A DNA stretch of 64,000 nt from Methylobacterium sp. Leaf117 (GTDB taxonomy: Bacteria; Pseudomonadota; Alphaproteobacteria; Rhizobiales; Beijerinckiaceae), in assembly GCF_001422985.1 (NCBI RefSeq), contig NZ_LMNL01000034.1, positions 271,603 through 335,602 on the forward strand, written 5' to 3'. Positions 1-8,615 of the stretch are shown piece after piece. The translations under genes were made by a program, and so were the position numbers. Positions within the stretch are counted from its first letter, which is position 1. Each line of letters starts with the position of its first letter. The notes under the pieces were generated by a model. That model did not search any database and had not been told where the DNA came from. It saw only the letters and a list, made by a program, of their open reading frames with translations.

Positions 1-242
1 TCCCCCGTCGCATTCGGCACCGGCCGAGTTGTGACGACGAGGTTGCCATCCGCAATGCTCACCGGATCAAACTGACGGTTCAGCCAATGACCCGACGTCA
101 TGTCACCGTTGGCGAAAGCCGTTCCAGAGTTGTTGGGATGGAACCAGATCATGTCGCCCTGGTCCACCGTTCCATAGGCGGCACCTTTGGTGAGGACCGA
201 GGATGACGAGAACGTTTCGTTGAGTATCACGACGTAGGACAT
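1..242 (-). CDS. N-terminal fragment of a possible secreted/lectin-like protein (runs off the left edge)
   Basis: An open frame starts with ATG at 242 on the minus strand and stays open for 80 codons to the window edge. It begins MSYVVILNETF and contains a W-rich stretch ending in DGNLVVTTRP. That pattern resembles the start of concanavalin A-like/GH16 beta-sandwich domains, where a strand reading 'dGnLvi..' follows an early Trp. This is a motif impression only. No signal peptide is visible, as is common for type I-secreted proteins. The sequence upstream of the start is unusually AT-rich. Product uncertain; the reading frame itself is well supported by codon usage. Confidence 0.5.
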   Translation of the reverse strand, partial: MSYVVILNETFSSSSVLTKGAAYGTVDQGDMIWFHPNNSGTAFANGDMTSGHWLNRQFDPVSIADGNLVVTTRPVPNATG

Positions 243-758
243 GTTTTCCTCGGCGCAACGAGATTGGCGAGACCTCGCTACTTTTCTAAAGCCTCAGCGG
301 ATACACTGTAATTTCATTGAACTACGAAGTTACCGATATCTCCCAAATCGGATTGAGTCAATCAATTCGATTCATTAACATGCGTCAATTAAGCAACCCG
401 CCATACGATCAAACCCTCTTATGGTCAAGCTTCCATTTTTATAATTTGACAGCCCATGAAATGTCGAGCATTAATCTCAAATAATTACACAACATTGGTC
501 AAATATACATAGATCGACGCAGCTAATCAGTAGATTTTACTTCGGAGTGCAGGCGAGATGATTGTTCTGACGGGCCGTGGCGCCATCGACCCATCACCGC
601 CCTTCGAGAACTGGCGAGGCGTCGAAATGCGTCTCGACTTGAAACCTTCCCGCAAGCGGTCGAATGCGGTCCCGATCGCACACCGTTTCACGTCGCCTGC
701 GGCGGGAAAGCCAACACCATCCACAATGCGAACTCAGGGGCAGGCCTTCAGCAGGCTT
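243..758. other. AT-rich intergenic stretch
   Basis: About 500 bases without a convincing gene lie between the truncated left-edge gene and the LysR gene. Positions roughly 290-540 are much richer in A/T than the rest of the window and contain many poly-A/T runs, so promoters for the leftward gene probably lie here. The short frames at 527-794 look non-coding or remnant. Confidence 0.6.
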
Positions 759-1658
759 TCAAACATCATTTCTGATGTTCGCGATCGTTGTTGATCGAAC
801 AATATCCAGAAAGTTCCTGATCAATGGCCCCGATTTCTCTCTTGACCATAGGGCGTAGACGTCGGCGCGGATCGGTTGTCCCGTGAAAGGTCTGTATACG
901 ACGTCCGCGTGCGCCAGTCGGGCGACGAATTCCGGGATGATGGCGATGCCGAGCCCTGCCGCAACGAGACTCGTCAACGACGCAGCCTCGACGACTTGGT
1001 GCGTGATGTTCGGGACGAACCCGGCGTTGACGCAGCATTGCCAGAGGTGCTTGGCGAACAGCGAGTCCGAGAGCCGCAAGAACACGAACGCCTCCCGATC
1101 CAGGCCGGCAAGGTCGATGGCCCCTCTCCGCGCCAGTCGGTGGCCTCGCGGCAGGACAAGGGTGACGGTTTCGCACCAGGCTCGTTCGCTGACGAGGTCG
1201 ACGTCTGGGGGTGGACTGCGCAGGAAACTGACATCGGTCTGCCCGGCCTTCAGCATCGAGATCTGTCGGTCCGGCGACATCTCGTGAATGCGCAGATCCA
1301 CGTCGGGATAGATCATCGCGAAGTCGCGGATGGCGCGTCCGAGCGGGCCGGCCAGCATCGATCCCGTCAGACCGACATTGACGATGCCAGCGACACCGGC
1401 ACCGATGGCCCGCGCTCGTTCCATGGCCTCACCGGACCTTTCCAGAATGTCGAGCGCCTGTGCGTGGAAATCGACGCCCGCCCTCGTCAACGACACCCGC
1501 CGCGTCGTCCGTTCGAACAACGCGGTGCCGACCTCGGCTTCGAGATCCCGGATCTGCTGGCTCAACGGCGGTTGGGCGACGCCGAGGCTCTCGGCGGCAG
1601 CGGTGAAGCTCAGGTGCCGAGCAACGGCGACGAAATAGCGGAGGTGCCGAAGTTCCAT
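759..1658 (-). CDS. LysR-family transcriptional regulator
   Basis: A 299-residue protein of the usual LysR length. The winged helix-turn-helix occupies about residues 1-60 (MELRHLRYFVAV start, QPPLSQQIRDLE recognition region). The effector-binding domain follows from about 90 to 295 and is of the BenM/CatM-like type-2 periplasmic-binding fold. It is transcribed away from the DctA-like symporter and the ureide genes, with about 200 bases between the two starts. This is the classic layout for a LysR activator of the divergent operon. The inducer is unknown; a ureide or dicarboxylate is a guess from the neighbours. Confidence 0.9.
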   Translation of the reverse strand: MELRHLRYFVAVARHLSFTAAAESLGVAQPPLSQQIRDLEAEVGTALFERTTRRVSLTRAGVDFHAQALDILERSGEAMERARAIGAGVAGIVNVGLTGSMLAGPLGRAIRDFAMIYPDVDLRIHEMSPDRQISMLKAGQTDVSFLRSPPPDVDLVSERAWCETVTLVLPRGHRLARRGAIDLAGLDREAFVFLRLSDSLFAKHLWQCCVNAGFVPNITHQVVEAASLTSLVAAGLGIAIIPEFVARLAHADVVYRPFTGQPIRADVYALWSREKSGPLIRNFLDIVRSTTIANIRNDV

Positions 1659-1680
1659 CGCCCTATTGATATCTCATAAA

Positions 1681-1692
1681 TCTCAATCGAGA
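1681..1692. promoter_or_regulatory. Candidate LysR operator (TCTC-N4-GAGA)
   Basis: An inverted repeat TCTCAATCGAGA lies 22 bases upstream of the LysR start codon, in the divergent interval and in an AT-rich context, with another ATCTCA just before it. Its position fits an autoregulatory LysR site. It is seen in the sequence only; no binding evidence. Confidence 0.35.
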
Positions 1693-1863
1693 CATACGAA
1701 ATATTTGACGTCTAGATGTCCTGGCAACATGGTGCCACCGTGCAAGACGAGCGTTCGGAGTCCTGCAGGCTCAGGTCGACCGACCAAAGCGCCTGCGGCG
1801 TGGATCGTGCTTGAACAAAACCGGCTGCGCCCGGCATGGAACGGCTCGACCACGGACTGGGGT

Positions 1864-3177
1864 ATGATGATGCGGTTCTTCCGTTCGTTGTTCGGGCAGG
1901 TGATCGCCGCCCTCGTCCTCGGCATCGTCTTGGGCATAGCTTGCCCGAACTTTGCAGTGACTCTTAAGCCCCTCGGCGACGGGTTCATCAAGCTGATCAA
2001 GATGGCCATCGCGCCGCTCGTCTTCGGCGTGGTCGTCCAGGGCATCGTCGGGGCCGGCGATCTGAGAAAGGTCGGACGCGTCGGGCTCAAATCCCTGATC
2101 TACTTCGAGGCCGTAACGACGCTCGCCCTCGTGCTCGGTCTCCTTCTGGCCTACGCGTTTGCACCGGGCCAGGGCATGAACGTCGACGTGACGGCCTTGG
2201 ACGCGAAGTCGATCGCCGGCTACACCGATCGCGTCGGTCAGGTCACCGGGACGGTCGACTTCCTGATGAAGCTAATCCCGACCACGTTGGTCGATGCCTT
2301 CGCCAAGGGCGATATCCTTCAGGTTCTCATCATCGCGATTCTGTTCGGGGCCGGTCTCTCCCTCCTGGGCGAGCGGGGCAAGCCCTTGGCCGACAGTCTG
2401 GAGCGCATCACCGAGGTCCTGTTCAAGATCATCGGCTTCATCGTCAGGCTCGCGCCGCTCGGCGTGCTCGGTGCCGTCGCCTTTACCGTGGGCAAGTACG
2501 GCGTCGGCTCGCTCAAGCAGCTTGGAATGCTGGTGGTGCTGTTCTACGCGGGCGTGGCATTCTTCGTCTTCGTGGTGCTCGGCAGCATCCTGCGCGTAGC
2601 CGGATTCAGCATCCTCAAGCTCCTCGCCTACCTGCGCGAAGAACTGACGGTCGTCGCCGGCACGGCCTCCTCGGACTGTGTCTTGCCGCAGGTCATGCGC
2701 AAACTGGAGCGCCTCGGCATCAAGGATTCGACCGTCGGCCTCGTGATCCCGACCGGATACTCGTTCAATCTCGATGCCTTCTCGCTGTACCTGACCCTGG
2801 CCACGGTCTTCATCGCCCAGGCCACCAACACGGATCTCTCCTTCGGTCATCTGATGCTGATCCTCGGCATTGCACTTCTGACCTCGAAGGGAGCACACGG
2901 CGTTCCGGGCTCGGCCATCGTCGTGCTGGCCGCCACCCTATCGGCGGTGCCGGAAATTCCCGTGATCGGATTGGTGCTCGTGCTGTCGATCGACTGGTTC
3001 GTCGGCATCGCACGCGCCCTTGGCAACCTGATCGGCAACTGCGTGGCGACGGTTGTGATCGCCGTGTGGGAGGGCGACATCGACCATGCGCAGGCTCGGC
3101 GCGTTCTCAATGGCCAAGCTCCGACCGATACGGCCGTGATCCTCGACGCACCGGTCGCGGAACTGCACTCGGCCTGA
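1864..3177 (+). CDS. DctA-like dicarboxylate:cation symporter (DAACS/SDF family)
   Basis: Inner-membrane secondary transporter of 437 residues. It starts at the first of three consecutive ATGs (1864, 1867, 1870); an upstream in-frame extension to 1666 has no family similarity. Family hallmarks are the HP1 serine-rich tip (GTASSDCVLP), the TM7 unwound segment PTGYSFNLDAFSLYL, HP2 (SKGAHGVPGS), and TM8 with the conserved ARALGN and GNCVATVV. The usual NLDGT/NMDGT motif reads NLDAF here, and the HP1 tip has Ala and Asp at variable places, so the substrate may not be a classical C4-dicarboxylate. Two ureide-degrading enzymes lie immediately downstream, and import of a ureide-related anion is my inference. 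Confidence 0.85.
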   Translation: MMMRFFRSLFGQVIAALVLGIVLGIACPNFAVTLKPLGDGFIKLIKMAIAPLVFGVVVQGIVGAGDLRKVGRVGLKSLIYFEAVTTLALVLGLLLAYAFAPGQGMNVDVTALDAKSIAGYTDRVGQVTGTVDFLMKLIPTTLVDAFAKGDILQVLIIAILFGAGLSLLGERGKPLADSLERITEVLFKIIGFIVRLAPLGVLGAVAFTVGKYGVGSLKQLGMLVVLFYAGVAFFVFVVLGSILRVAGFSILKLLAYLREELTVVAGTASSDCVLPQVMRKLERLGIKDSTVGLVIPTGYSFNLDAFSLYLTLATVFIAQATNTDLSFGHLMLILGIALLTSKGAHGVPGSAIVVLAATLSAVPEIPVIGLVLVLSIDWFVGIARALGNLIGNCVATVVIAVWEGDIDHAQARRVLNGQAPTDTAVILDAPVAELHSA

Positions 3178-3263
3178 CGGCGACGCCGCGACACCTGCCA
3201 AAAGCGGTTGCGCGGCTGCTTGGCCGACTCCCGACGTTCCAATCGGATCACCGGAGACCCCTG

Positions 3264-4103
3264 ATGACTAGATCGCCCTACAACCCGCCGTGCGGCGGCC
3301 TCCCGCCTCAGACTGCGCTGATGACCGGCCGGGCGGTGTTCACGGAAGCCTACGCGGTCATCCCTCGGGGGGTGATGAGCGACATCGTCACGTCCGTGCT
3401 GCCGTTCTGGGAGGGTACACAGGCCTGGATGCTATCGCGGCCGCTCTCGGGCTTCTCCGAGACTTTCGCACAATACCTCATGGCGGTCGCACCCGGCGGT
3501 GGCAGTTCGCAGCCTGAGCCTGATCCGGACGCCGAGGGCGTGCTGTTCGTGGTGGAGGGACAGGCCGACCTGATCGTCGGCGCTCAGGCGCATGACCTCG
3601 TGCCCGGCAGCTACGCCTACCTGCCACCCGGCGCTTCCTGGAGCCTGCGCAACGCCGGGGCCGCGACCACTCGCTTCCATTGGATCCGAAAAGCCTACGT
3701 GCGGGTGCCCGGCATCGAGGTTCCGCCAGCCTTCGTCACCCACGAATCCGCCGTTCCGCCGGCACCGATGCCTGGCACCGACGGGGCTTGGGCCACGACC
3801 CGCTTCGTCGCCTCCGACGACGTGCGCCACGACATGCACGTCAACATCGTCGCCATGCGCCCGGGCGCATCGATTCCGTTCGAGGAGACGCACGTGATGG
3901 AACACGGGCTGTTCGTGCTGGAGGGGAAAGCGGTCTACCGGCTTAACCGCGACTGGATCGAGGTGGAGGCAGGCGATTTCATGTGGCTGCGCGCCTACTG
4001 CCCGCAGGCCTGCTACGCTGGCGGCCCTGGCCCGTTCCGCTACCTGCTCTACAAGGACGTCAACCGCCACGCCGCCCTTGCGCCATTCCGGACGGCCCGA
4101 TGA
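3264..4103 (+). CDS. allE: (S)-ureidoglycine aminohydrolase (bicupin)
   Basis: A 279-residue bicupin that converts (S)-ureidoglycine to (S)-ureidoglycolate and ammonia in allantoin degradation. The metal-binding set expected from E. coli YlbA/AllE (E235, H237, H241, Q275) appears with identical spacing as E208, H210, H214 and Q248. The start at 3264 is preceded by GGAGA at a good distance; longer in-frame extensions overlap the symporter gene. The stop overlaps the next start (ATGA), so it is translationally coupled to the ureidoglycolate lyase. No allantoinase or allantoate amidohydrolase is visible nearby. Confidence 0.92.
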   Translation: MTRSPYNPPCGGLPPQTALMTGRAVFTEAYAVIPRGVMSDIVTSVLPFWEGTQAWMLSRPLSGFSETFAQYLMAVAPGGGSSQPEPDPDAEGVLFVVEGQADLIVGAQAHDLVPGSYAYLPPGASWSLRNAGAATTRFHWIRKAYVRVPGIEVPPAFVTHESAVPPAPMPGTDGAWATTRFVASDDVRHDMHVNIVAMRPGASIPFEETHVMEHGLFVLEGKAVYRLNRDWIEVEAGDFMWLRAYCPQACYAGGPGPFRYLLYKDVNRHAALAPFRTAR

Positions 4104-4618
4104 GTAATCACCGAATCGTCGCCGAGCCGTTGACGCAGAAGGCCTTCGCCCCGTTCGGCACCGTGATCGACAAGAGCGCCGTCGCACCGCGCTCCATGAA
4201 CGCCGGCAGGGCCCGCCGCTTCCACGATCTCGCCCAGGTGGGGGTGGTGGGCGAGGACGGGCACGTGGTGATCGGCTACGTCGAAGCCGAACCCTACGAT
4301 TTGCCCCTCGCGGTCAGCCTCGTCGAGCGCCATCCCCTCGGAGCGCAGGCCTTCCTGCCCCTGAACGCCGCGCCGTTTCTCGTCGTGGTCTGTCCCGACG
4401 CGGGCGGGCGCCCCGGCAGGCCACGTGCTTTCGTCACCGCGCCCGGCCAGGGCGTCTGCTACGCCATGGGCACGTGGCATGGTGTGCTGACCCCGTTCGG
4501 TGCCCCTCAAGACTTCATCGTGATCGACCGGGCCGGGCCGGGCGTGAACTTGGAAGAGTTCACGTTTGAGGTGCCCTGGGCGATACAGATCCAGGACGGT
4601 CGAGCGCTCGATTTCTGA
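4100..4618 (+). CDS. allA: Ureidoglycolate lyase
   Basis: A 172-residue AllA-family protein that splits ureidoglycolate into glyoxylate and urea. Typical features are the N-terminal LTQKAFAPFGTVID segment and the C-terminal core with YAMGTWHGVLTPFG, whose His is the expected metal/active-site region. It starts inside the stop codon of the ureidoglycine aminohydrolase gene (ATGA overlap), so the two sequential enzymes are co-translated. Together with the symporter upstream it forms a three-gene ureide module likely controlled by the divergent LysR regulator. Confidence 0.92.
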   Translation: MSNHRIVAEPLTQKAFAPFGTVIDKSAVAPRSMNAGRARRFHDLAQVGVVGEDGHVVIGYVEAEPYDLPLAVSLVERHPLGAQAFLPLNAAPFLVVVCPDAGGRPGRPRAFVTAPGQGVCYAMGTWHGVLTPFGAPQDFIVIDRAGPGVNLEEFTFEVPWAIQIQDGRALDF

Positions 4619-5435
4619 TGCTGGACGAAGCGAGCCAGAGCGGAGGCCCCGTGGCGCGCTGGATCAATCCCGGTGGCTTTCGGAGTTGCGATGCCTCGTG
4701 CGTGCGGCTTCCGGCAGGGTGACGATCGGTCGGCCATTTCGGGATTCACCAGATGCCGAGAAAACTTAGTTTACGATCAAGATCAGTCGTCTTACACCAA
4801 TTTTTCGCCTCTGCTTAAGTATTTACTAGTCCGCAGCAATATCATGCCGAGCGAATCGAAGGTGGGCCGGATAAGATTCGGTAGCCTTGTCGTCGCACCC
4901 GCGCTCTTCGACTTCGTTGCGACCGACGCGCAGCCCGGCACCGGCATTTCGCCAAAAGCATCCTGGGGCCGAGGCTCCAGGAAGGCGTGAAAGCAGCAAA
5001 TCCTGCGCAAGCGGAGACTGCGCAACTCGACTGCACCAGCCGGGGTTTGCGGGTCCTCCCTGTCAGGCGCATCCGTCCGACCGTCCGCCTCCAATTCTAT
5101 CAAACGCTCGGCCGCGAGGCGGGCAGCGCCTTGGATCAGCTCGAACGCCGCGCGAATGCACCGGACGGCGCAGCTGCGTCGAACCGTTCGGCCGTATGAC
5201 GAGTGGCCTCCCGAGCGCTCCCGAAAGCCCTTCCTCAACGCGCGGTGGGGAAAAGAACGTCACAGCCAGTTTCTGCTTGAGCGCCAACGCATTGACGCTG
5301 GGCGGCTCAAATTTGCTTCAAAGGCCGAAGGTTGCGGCCATGATTAATTAGGCTACGGCTTTCTAAAGCAGTGGAAAGGACAATCAAGATCAAATCCAGG
5401 CGACTCATTCGGCCGGCGACGCGGGAGCTTAAGCT
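4619..5435. other. Intergenic region without a convincing gene
   Basis: About 800 bases between the ureide operon and the DUF2336 gene. Several open frames exist on both strands, for example 4792-5238 minus, but none has a good ribosome site or recognisable protein features. Positions about 4760-4850 are AT-rich and could hold a promoter. The stretch has the look of decayed or spacer DNA. Confidence 0.5.
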
Positions 5436-6569
5436 TTGCCCTATCAATTCATGGAGGACGCAAGATTAATGCGTCTTCTTGAAAGCTTTGTTGCGAATGC
5501 GCCAAGTTCGTCTGCACTGAAGATCGCGGACCATTTCGACAATCCGCTGTCCGACAATGAAGTTCGTGTCTTCGATGAAATTCTTCTACGAATGTCTAGA
5601 ATTGAGACACTCAGTGTTCGTGCAAAGCTCGCCCGCAGCCTATCTCATCTCAGTCGTGGCCCGTCACAAACAGTGAAAGAGCTATCCTATGATCTGCACA
5701 GCGAAGTCGCCAGCCCGCTCCTATCCGGTTCGGTGCTGGCGCTCGACGAGGATCTGATCGCGATTGCTCATGTCCGGAGCCAGGAACACCTGGACGCCAT
5801 CGCCAAGCGGCCTCACGTCAGCATACCCGTCACGGATGTCGTGGTCTGGCGCGGAACCTGGCCGATTCTCCGAACGCTGTCGGCCAACCGGACGGCTCGG
5901 TTGTCGCACGGGGGATTGCTCCGCCTTGTCGCGATCTCGCAAGGTGACGGCCACATCACCGTGGCCCTGACGAAACGCCAGGATGTCCCGCCGGAAACCA
6001 GGAAGGTGCTTCTCACGCAGTTCAGGCAGATGGTCGAAACGCGGCAGCCTCCCTTCTGCGGTGAGAATTCCGGCCTCAGCCTCGAAAGCAGCCGCATGCC
6101 CGCCATCCTGGCTCCGCAGGTCTCGGCGGGCGATGCGCTCTCCGACCGCCGCCTGCGCGCGGCGGTAGCGCGCGTTCGAAGCCTGGAAGCGCAACGTCCG
6201 CTCGCACCCGTCGACATCGCCGACGCCCTGACGCGGGAGAACCTCGCCGAAGCGCTGGCCGTGATTGCCTACCTCGCGGAGACCGAGATCGATGTCCTCG
6301 CGCGATCCGTGACAGGGACCGGACCCACGCGGCATCATGCGCTTCTGATCATGAAAGCCGCAGACCTGCCCTGGACCCTGGTCGAACGCGTCCTGCTGGA
6401 CGTGGTGCGAGTGGTGACTCCGGGTGCCGATCCGGCGCCGAGCCAAATCTCGGCCCAGCGGCAGACCTACGCGAAACTCCTGCGCCGGACCGCCCAGCGC
6501 GCCCTCAAGGCGATTCATCTGCGGTCTCGGATCCGCGTCATCGAGGGCGGGATGACCGGGGGCCTTTGA
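5436..6569 (+). CDS. DUF2336 domain protein
   Basis: A 377-residue cytoplasmic protein. Residues about 40-230 match the alphaproteobacterial DUF2336 pattern of HEAT-like helical repeats: 'R..LA..LS', 'LL.GSV.L.DEDLI.IA..RS.EHL.AIA.RP..S..VTD', 'ARLS..GL.RL'. Function is unknown in this family. I prefer the TTG start at 5436 because GGGAG lies 8 bases upstream; the ATG at 5451 has no good ribosome site. It is flanked by non-coding DNA on both sides and stands alone. The first 200 bases of the gene are lower in GC than its middle. Confidence 0.75.
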   Translation: MPYQFMEDARLMRLLESFVANAPSSSALKIADHFDNPLSDNEVRVFDEILLRMSRIETLSVRAKLARSLSHLSRGPSQTVKELSYDLHSEVASPLLSGSVLALDEDLIAIAHVRSQEHLDAIAKRPHVSIPVTDVVVWRGTWPILRTLSANRTARLSHGGLLRLVAISQGDGHITVALTKRQDVPPETRKVLLTQFRQMVETRQPPFCGENSGLSLESSRMPAILAPQVSAGDALSDRRLRAAVARVRSLEAQRPLAPVDIADALTRENLAEALAVIAYLAETEIDVLARSVTGTGPTRHHALLIMKAADLPWTLVERVLLDVVRVVTPGADPAPSQISAQRQTYAKLLRRTAQRALKAIHLRSRIRVIEGGMTGGL

Positions 6570-7075
6570 CGATTTCGATGCGGACTTCCGCATTGGACCG
6601 AGAGGCACCTACGCCCCGGACCATGCGGGCCCGAGCGGATCAGAACCCTGGACCAGCGTGCGTTCCCGGGACCTCGATAAGGAATCAGGCGCCGCCCCCG
6701 GGACATCACATCATTGGTATAAACTCGTCCCTGCACCGGATCTACGCCGCGCGTTTTGCATCGATAAAGTGACAGCACGATATTCCGCCAATTTCGACCG
6801 ACAAAACGACGATTCCATCAACATCGTTACAGCACCATGACGTGTGGAACTGGGCTAAACCGAGTTTGCTTTTGCAATTGATCCGATTATATCTCGCCGG
6901 TCAGATCGGTAGTTCGCCCATAGATCACACCGAAAGCCCCACATAAAAGATTCATTAAATGCAGCATTCAGAACGCTTTAAGGAATAAATGTCGTTCCGC
7001 TGACGGTTGCGCGTGGAGCCATGGAGCCGGGCTGGATCTGTTCTGCTAGAAATGATCACCCCCATTCCGCTCTCT
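6570..7075. other. AT-rich spacer before the VCBS pseudogene
   Basis: No gene is supported. Positions 6830-6990 are AT-rich. An AAGGA followed 3 bases later by ATG at 6989 could be the original start of the decayed adhesin gene downstream, but that frame stops after four codons. Confidence 0.45.
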
Positions 7076-8597
7076 GACTCAGAATTGCCGTCCGATATAC
7101 TTATACTGACGAGCCGAATTCTGGCATCCTGCAGGACAGTGCGAGCGCCTCAGATGATACGGGCGCGAGCTCTCGCATACTTTCTTCTGAATTCAGGGAT
7201 GTGAGCTTCGCAAGCTACAGCACCACCGGCGGCACCGTATCCGGCGCAAACATGATGTCGCTGGACTGACAGGGCGACGCGACCGCGGTTATCTCGCTCA
7301 ATCAAGCTTGGAATTCGAGCCGCGGCATCGAGATCGCCGAGCTTAGCGGAACGAGGCTGGTGCTCGAGAACTGGGTCGACGCCTGGGTTCATCTCTCAGA
7401 CAACCTCGACCATGCCATCACGCTGGACGGGCCCAAGCGCGGCGAAGTGGTTCTCGGCAACGGCAACAACACCGTCCTTATCGGCGCCGAAAACACGGGA
7501 CATCGATCCGCGTGATGCCGAGTACCACGACGGCAGGATCTCGGTCGCGTCCGATACCGTGACGTCGGAGCTGTCGACGCTCCTTCTCGCCAATGACCGG
7601 GTGATGGACGAGTGCGACACCCTCCACATCACCAGCGTCGAGACCGGGAGCGTCCAAGGGCAGCGTTGCCTTCGATGCAGCGAATGGTCTTCTGTCCTAC
7701 GCCGCATCGAACCAGGCCGCCTTTGCTGGAGGCGAGCACGGCACGGATCGGTTCACCTACTCGATCAGCGACGAGCATGGCGGCATCAGCACCGCGACCG
7801 TCACCCTGGACATTGTCGGCACCAACGATGCGGTGGTGCTGGACGCCGATGCCTCGGGTCCTCACCGCCTGAGCGAGACCGCAAAAGTCACTGGAAGTCT
7901 CGCGGCGCAGGCCGCCAGCGGCGACTTGCGCTTCCACGATGCCGACCTGTCTGAAACGCACGTCACCACGGCCGGCCCCGCGTGCTTCTCATGGTCCGGC
8001 GGCCAACTCACCATGGATCAAGTCACGTTGCTGACGGCGGCGAGCACATTCAGCCTGCAAGTGACCGACAGCACCGGCACCGGCGCGGGTCGTGTTCAGT
8101 TCGCGTACGGCACGGTCGACAAGACCCTCGATTTCCTGGCCTGGGACGAGACCTTGACCGTCATCTACGACGTTCAGGTGGCGGGCGGCCTTGGCTCATC
8201 GTCTCTGCAGGCCGTCGAAATCATGGTGACGGGCGCCAACGATGCGCCGACGATCGCCCAGGCTCAGAGCCTGGCCAGCGAAACGGTGCGCGAGCGGTCA
8301 AGCACGACCGGCAATGCCGCTCTCGACCAGACCTCCGGACGCATCGCCTTCAGCGACGCGGACCTGACCGATCGTCCGGACGCGACGTTGGTGGGTCAGA
8401 CCACCGTGTACAAGGGCGCGAGGGGTGCAGAATACACTCTCGACGCAGCACAATCGGCCACCATCAGGAATGGCTTCGCTCTGACGGCCGATACACCCAA
8501 TACCAATTCCGGGGCCGTAAACTGGAACTTCGCCCTCAAAGACAGCACCGTAGTCGGCAAGCAGGCGGGTGCCTTGGTGGTCAGCCACTTCGCCTGA
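7076..8597 (+). pseudogene. Decayed VCBS/cadherin-like repeat protein (RTX-type adhesin remnant)
   Basis: Protein similarity to VCBS-repeat surface proteins continues through three reading frames. The first (about 7076-7513) has an internal TGA at about 7268 and ends with an LGNGNNTVLIG RTX-like stretch. The second (about 7500-7655) reads 'STLLLANDRVMDECDTLHITSVETG'-like repeat sequence. The third (about 7655-8597) reads GSVAFDAANG, then DRFTYSISDEHGG, VGTNDA and two further repeats with GANDAP, ending at a normal stop. At least one nonsense codon and two frameshifts separate the parts. The last 254 codons could still be read from 7833, but the N-terminus is lost. Such proteins are normally exported by type I secretion and mediate adhesion; no secretion genes are nearby. 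Confidence 0.8.
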
Positions 8598-8615
8598 TTG
8601 CCGGCCAGTGGGCCT

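Noticed and set aside
527-724. Minus-strand frame with an Arg-rich stretch recalling the C-terminus of IS5-type transposases
   Set aside because: Only a vague 'F.RL..GF..RRI.T' pattern is visible, no DDE residues and no terminal inverted repeats were found, so a transposon remnant cannot be supported.
4792-5238. 148-codon minus-strand frame
   Set aside because: Poor start context, no recognisable motif and mixed codon bias; it looks like chance openness in GC-rich DNA.
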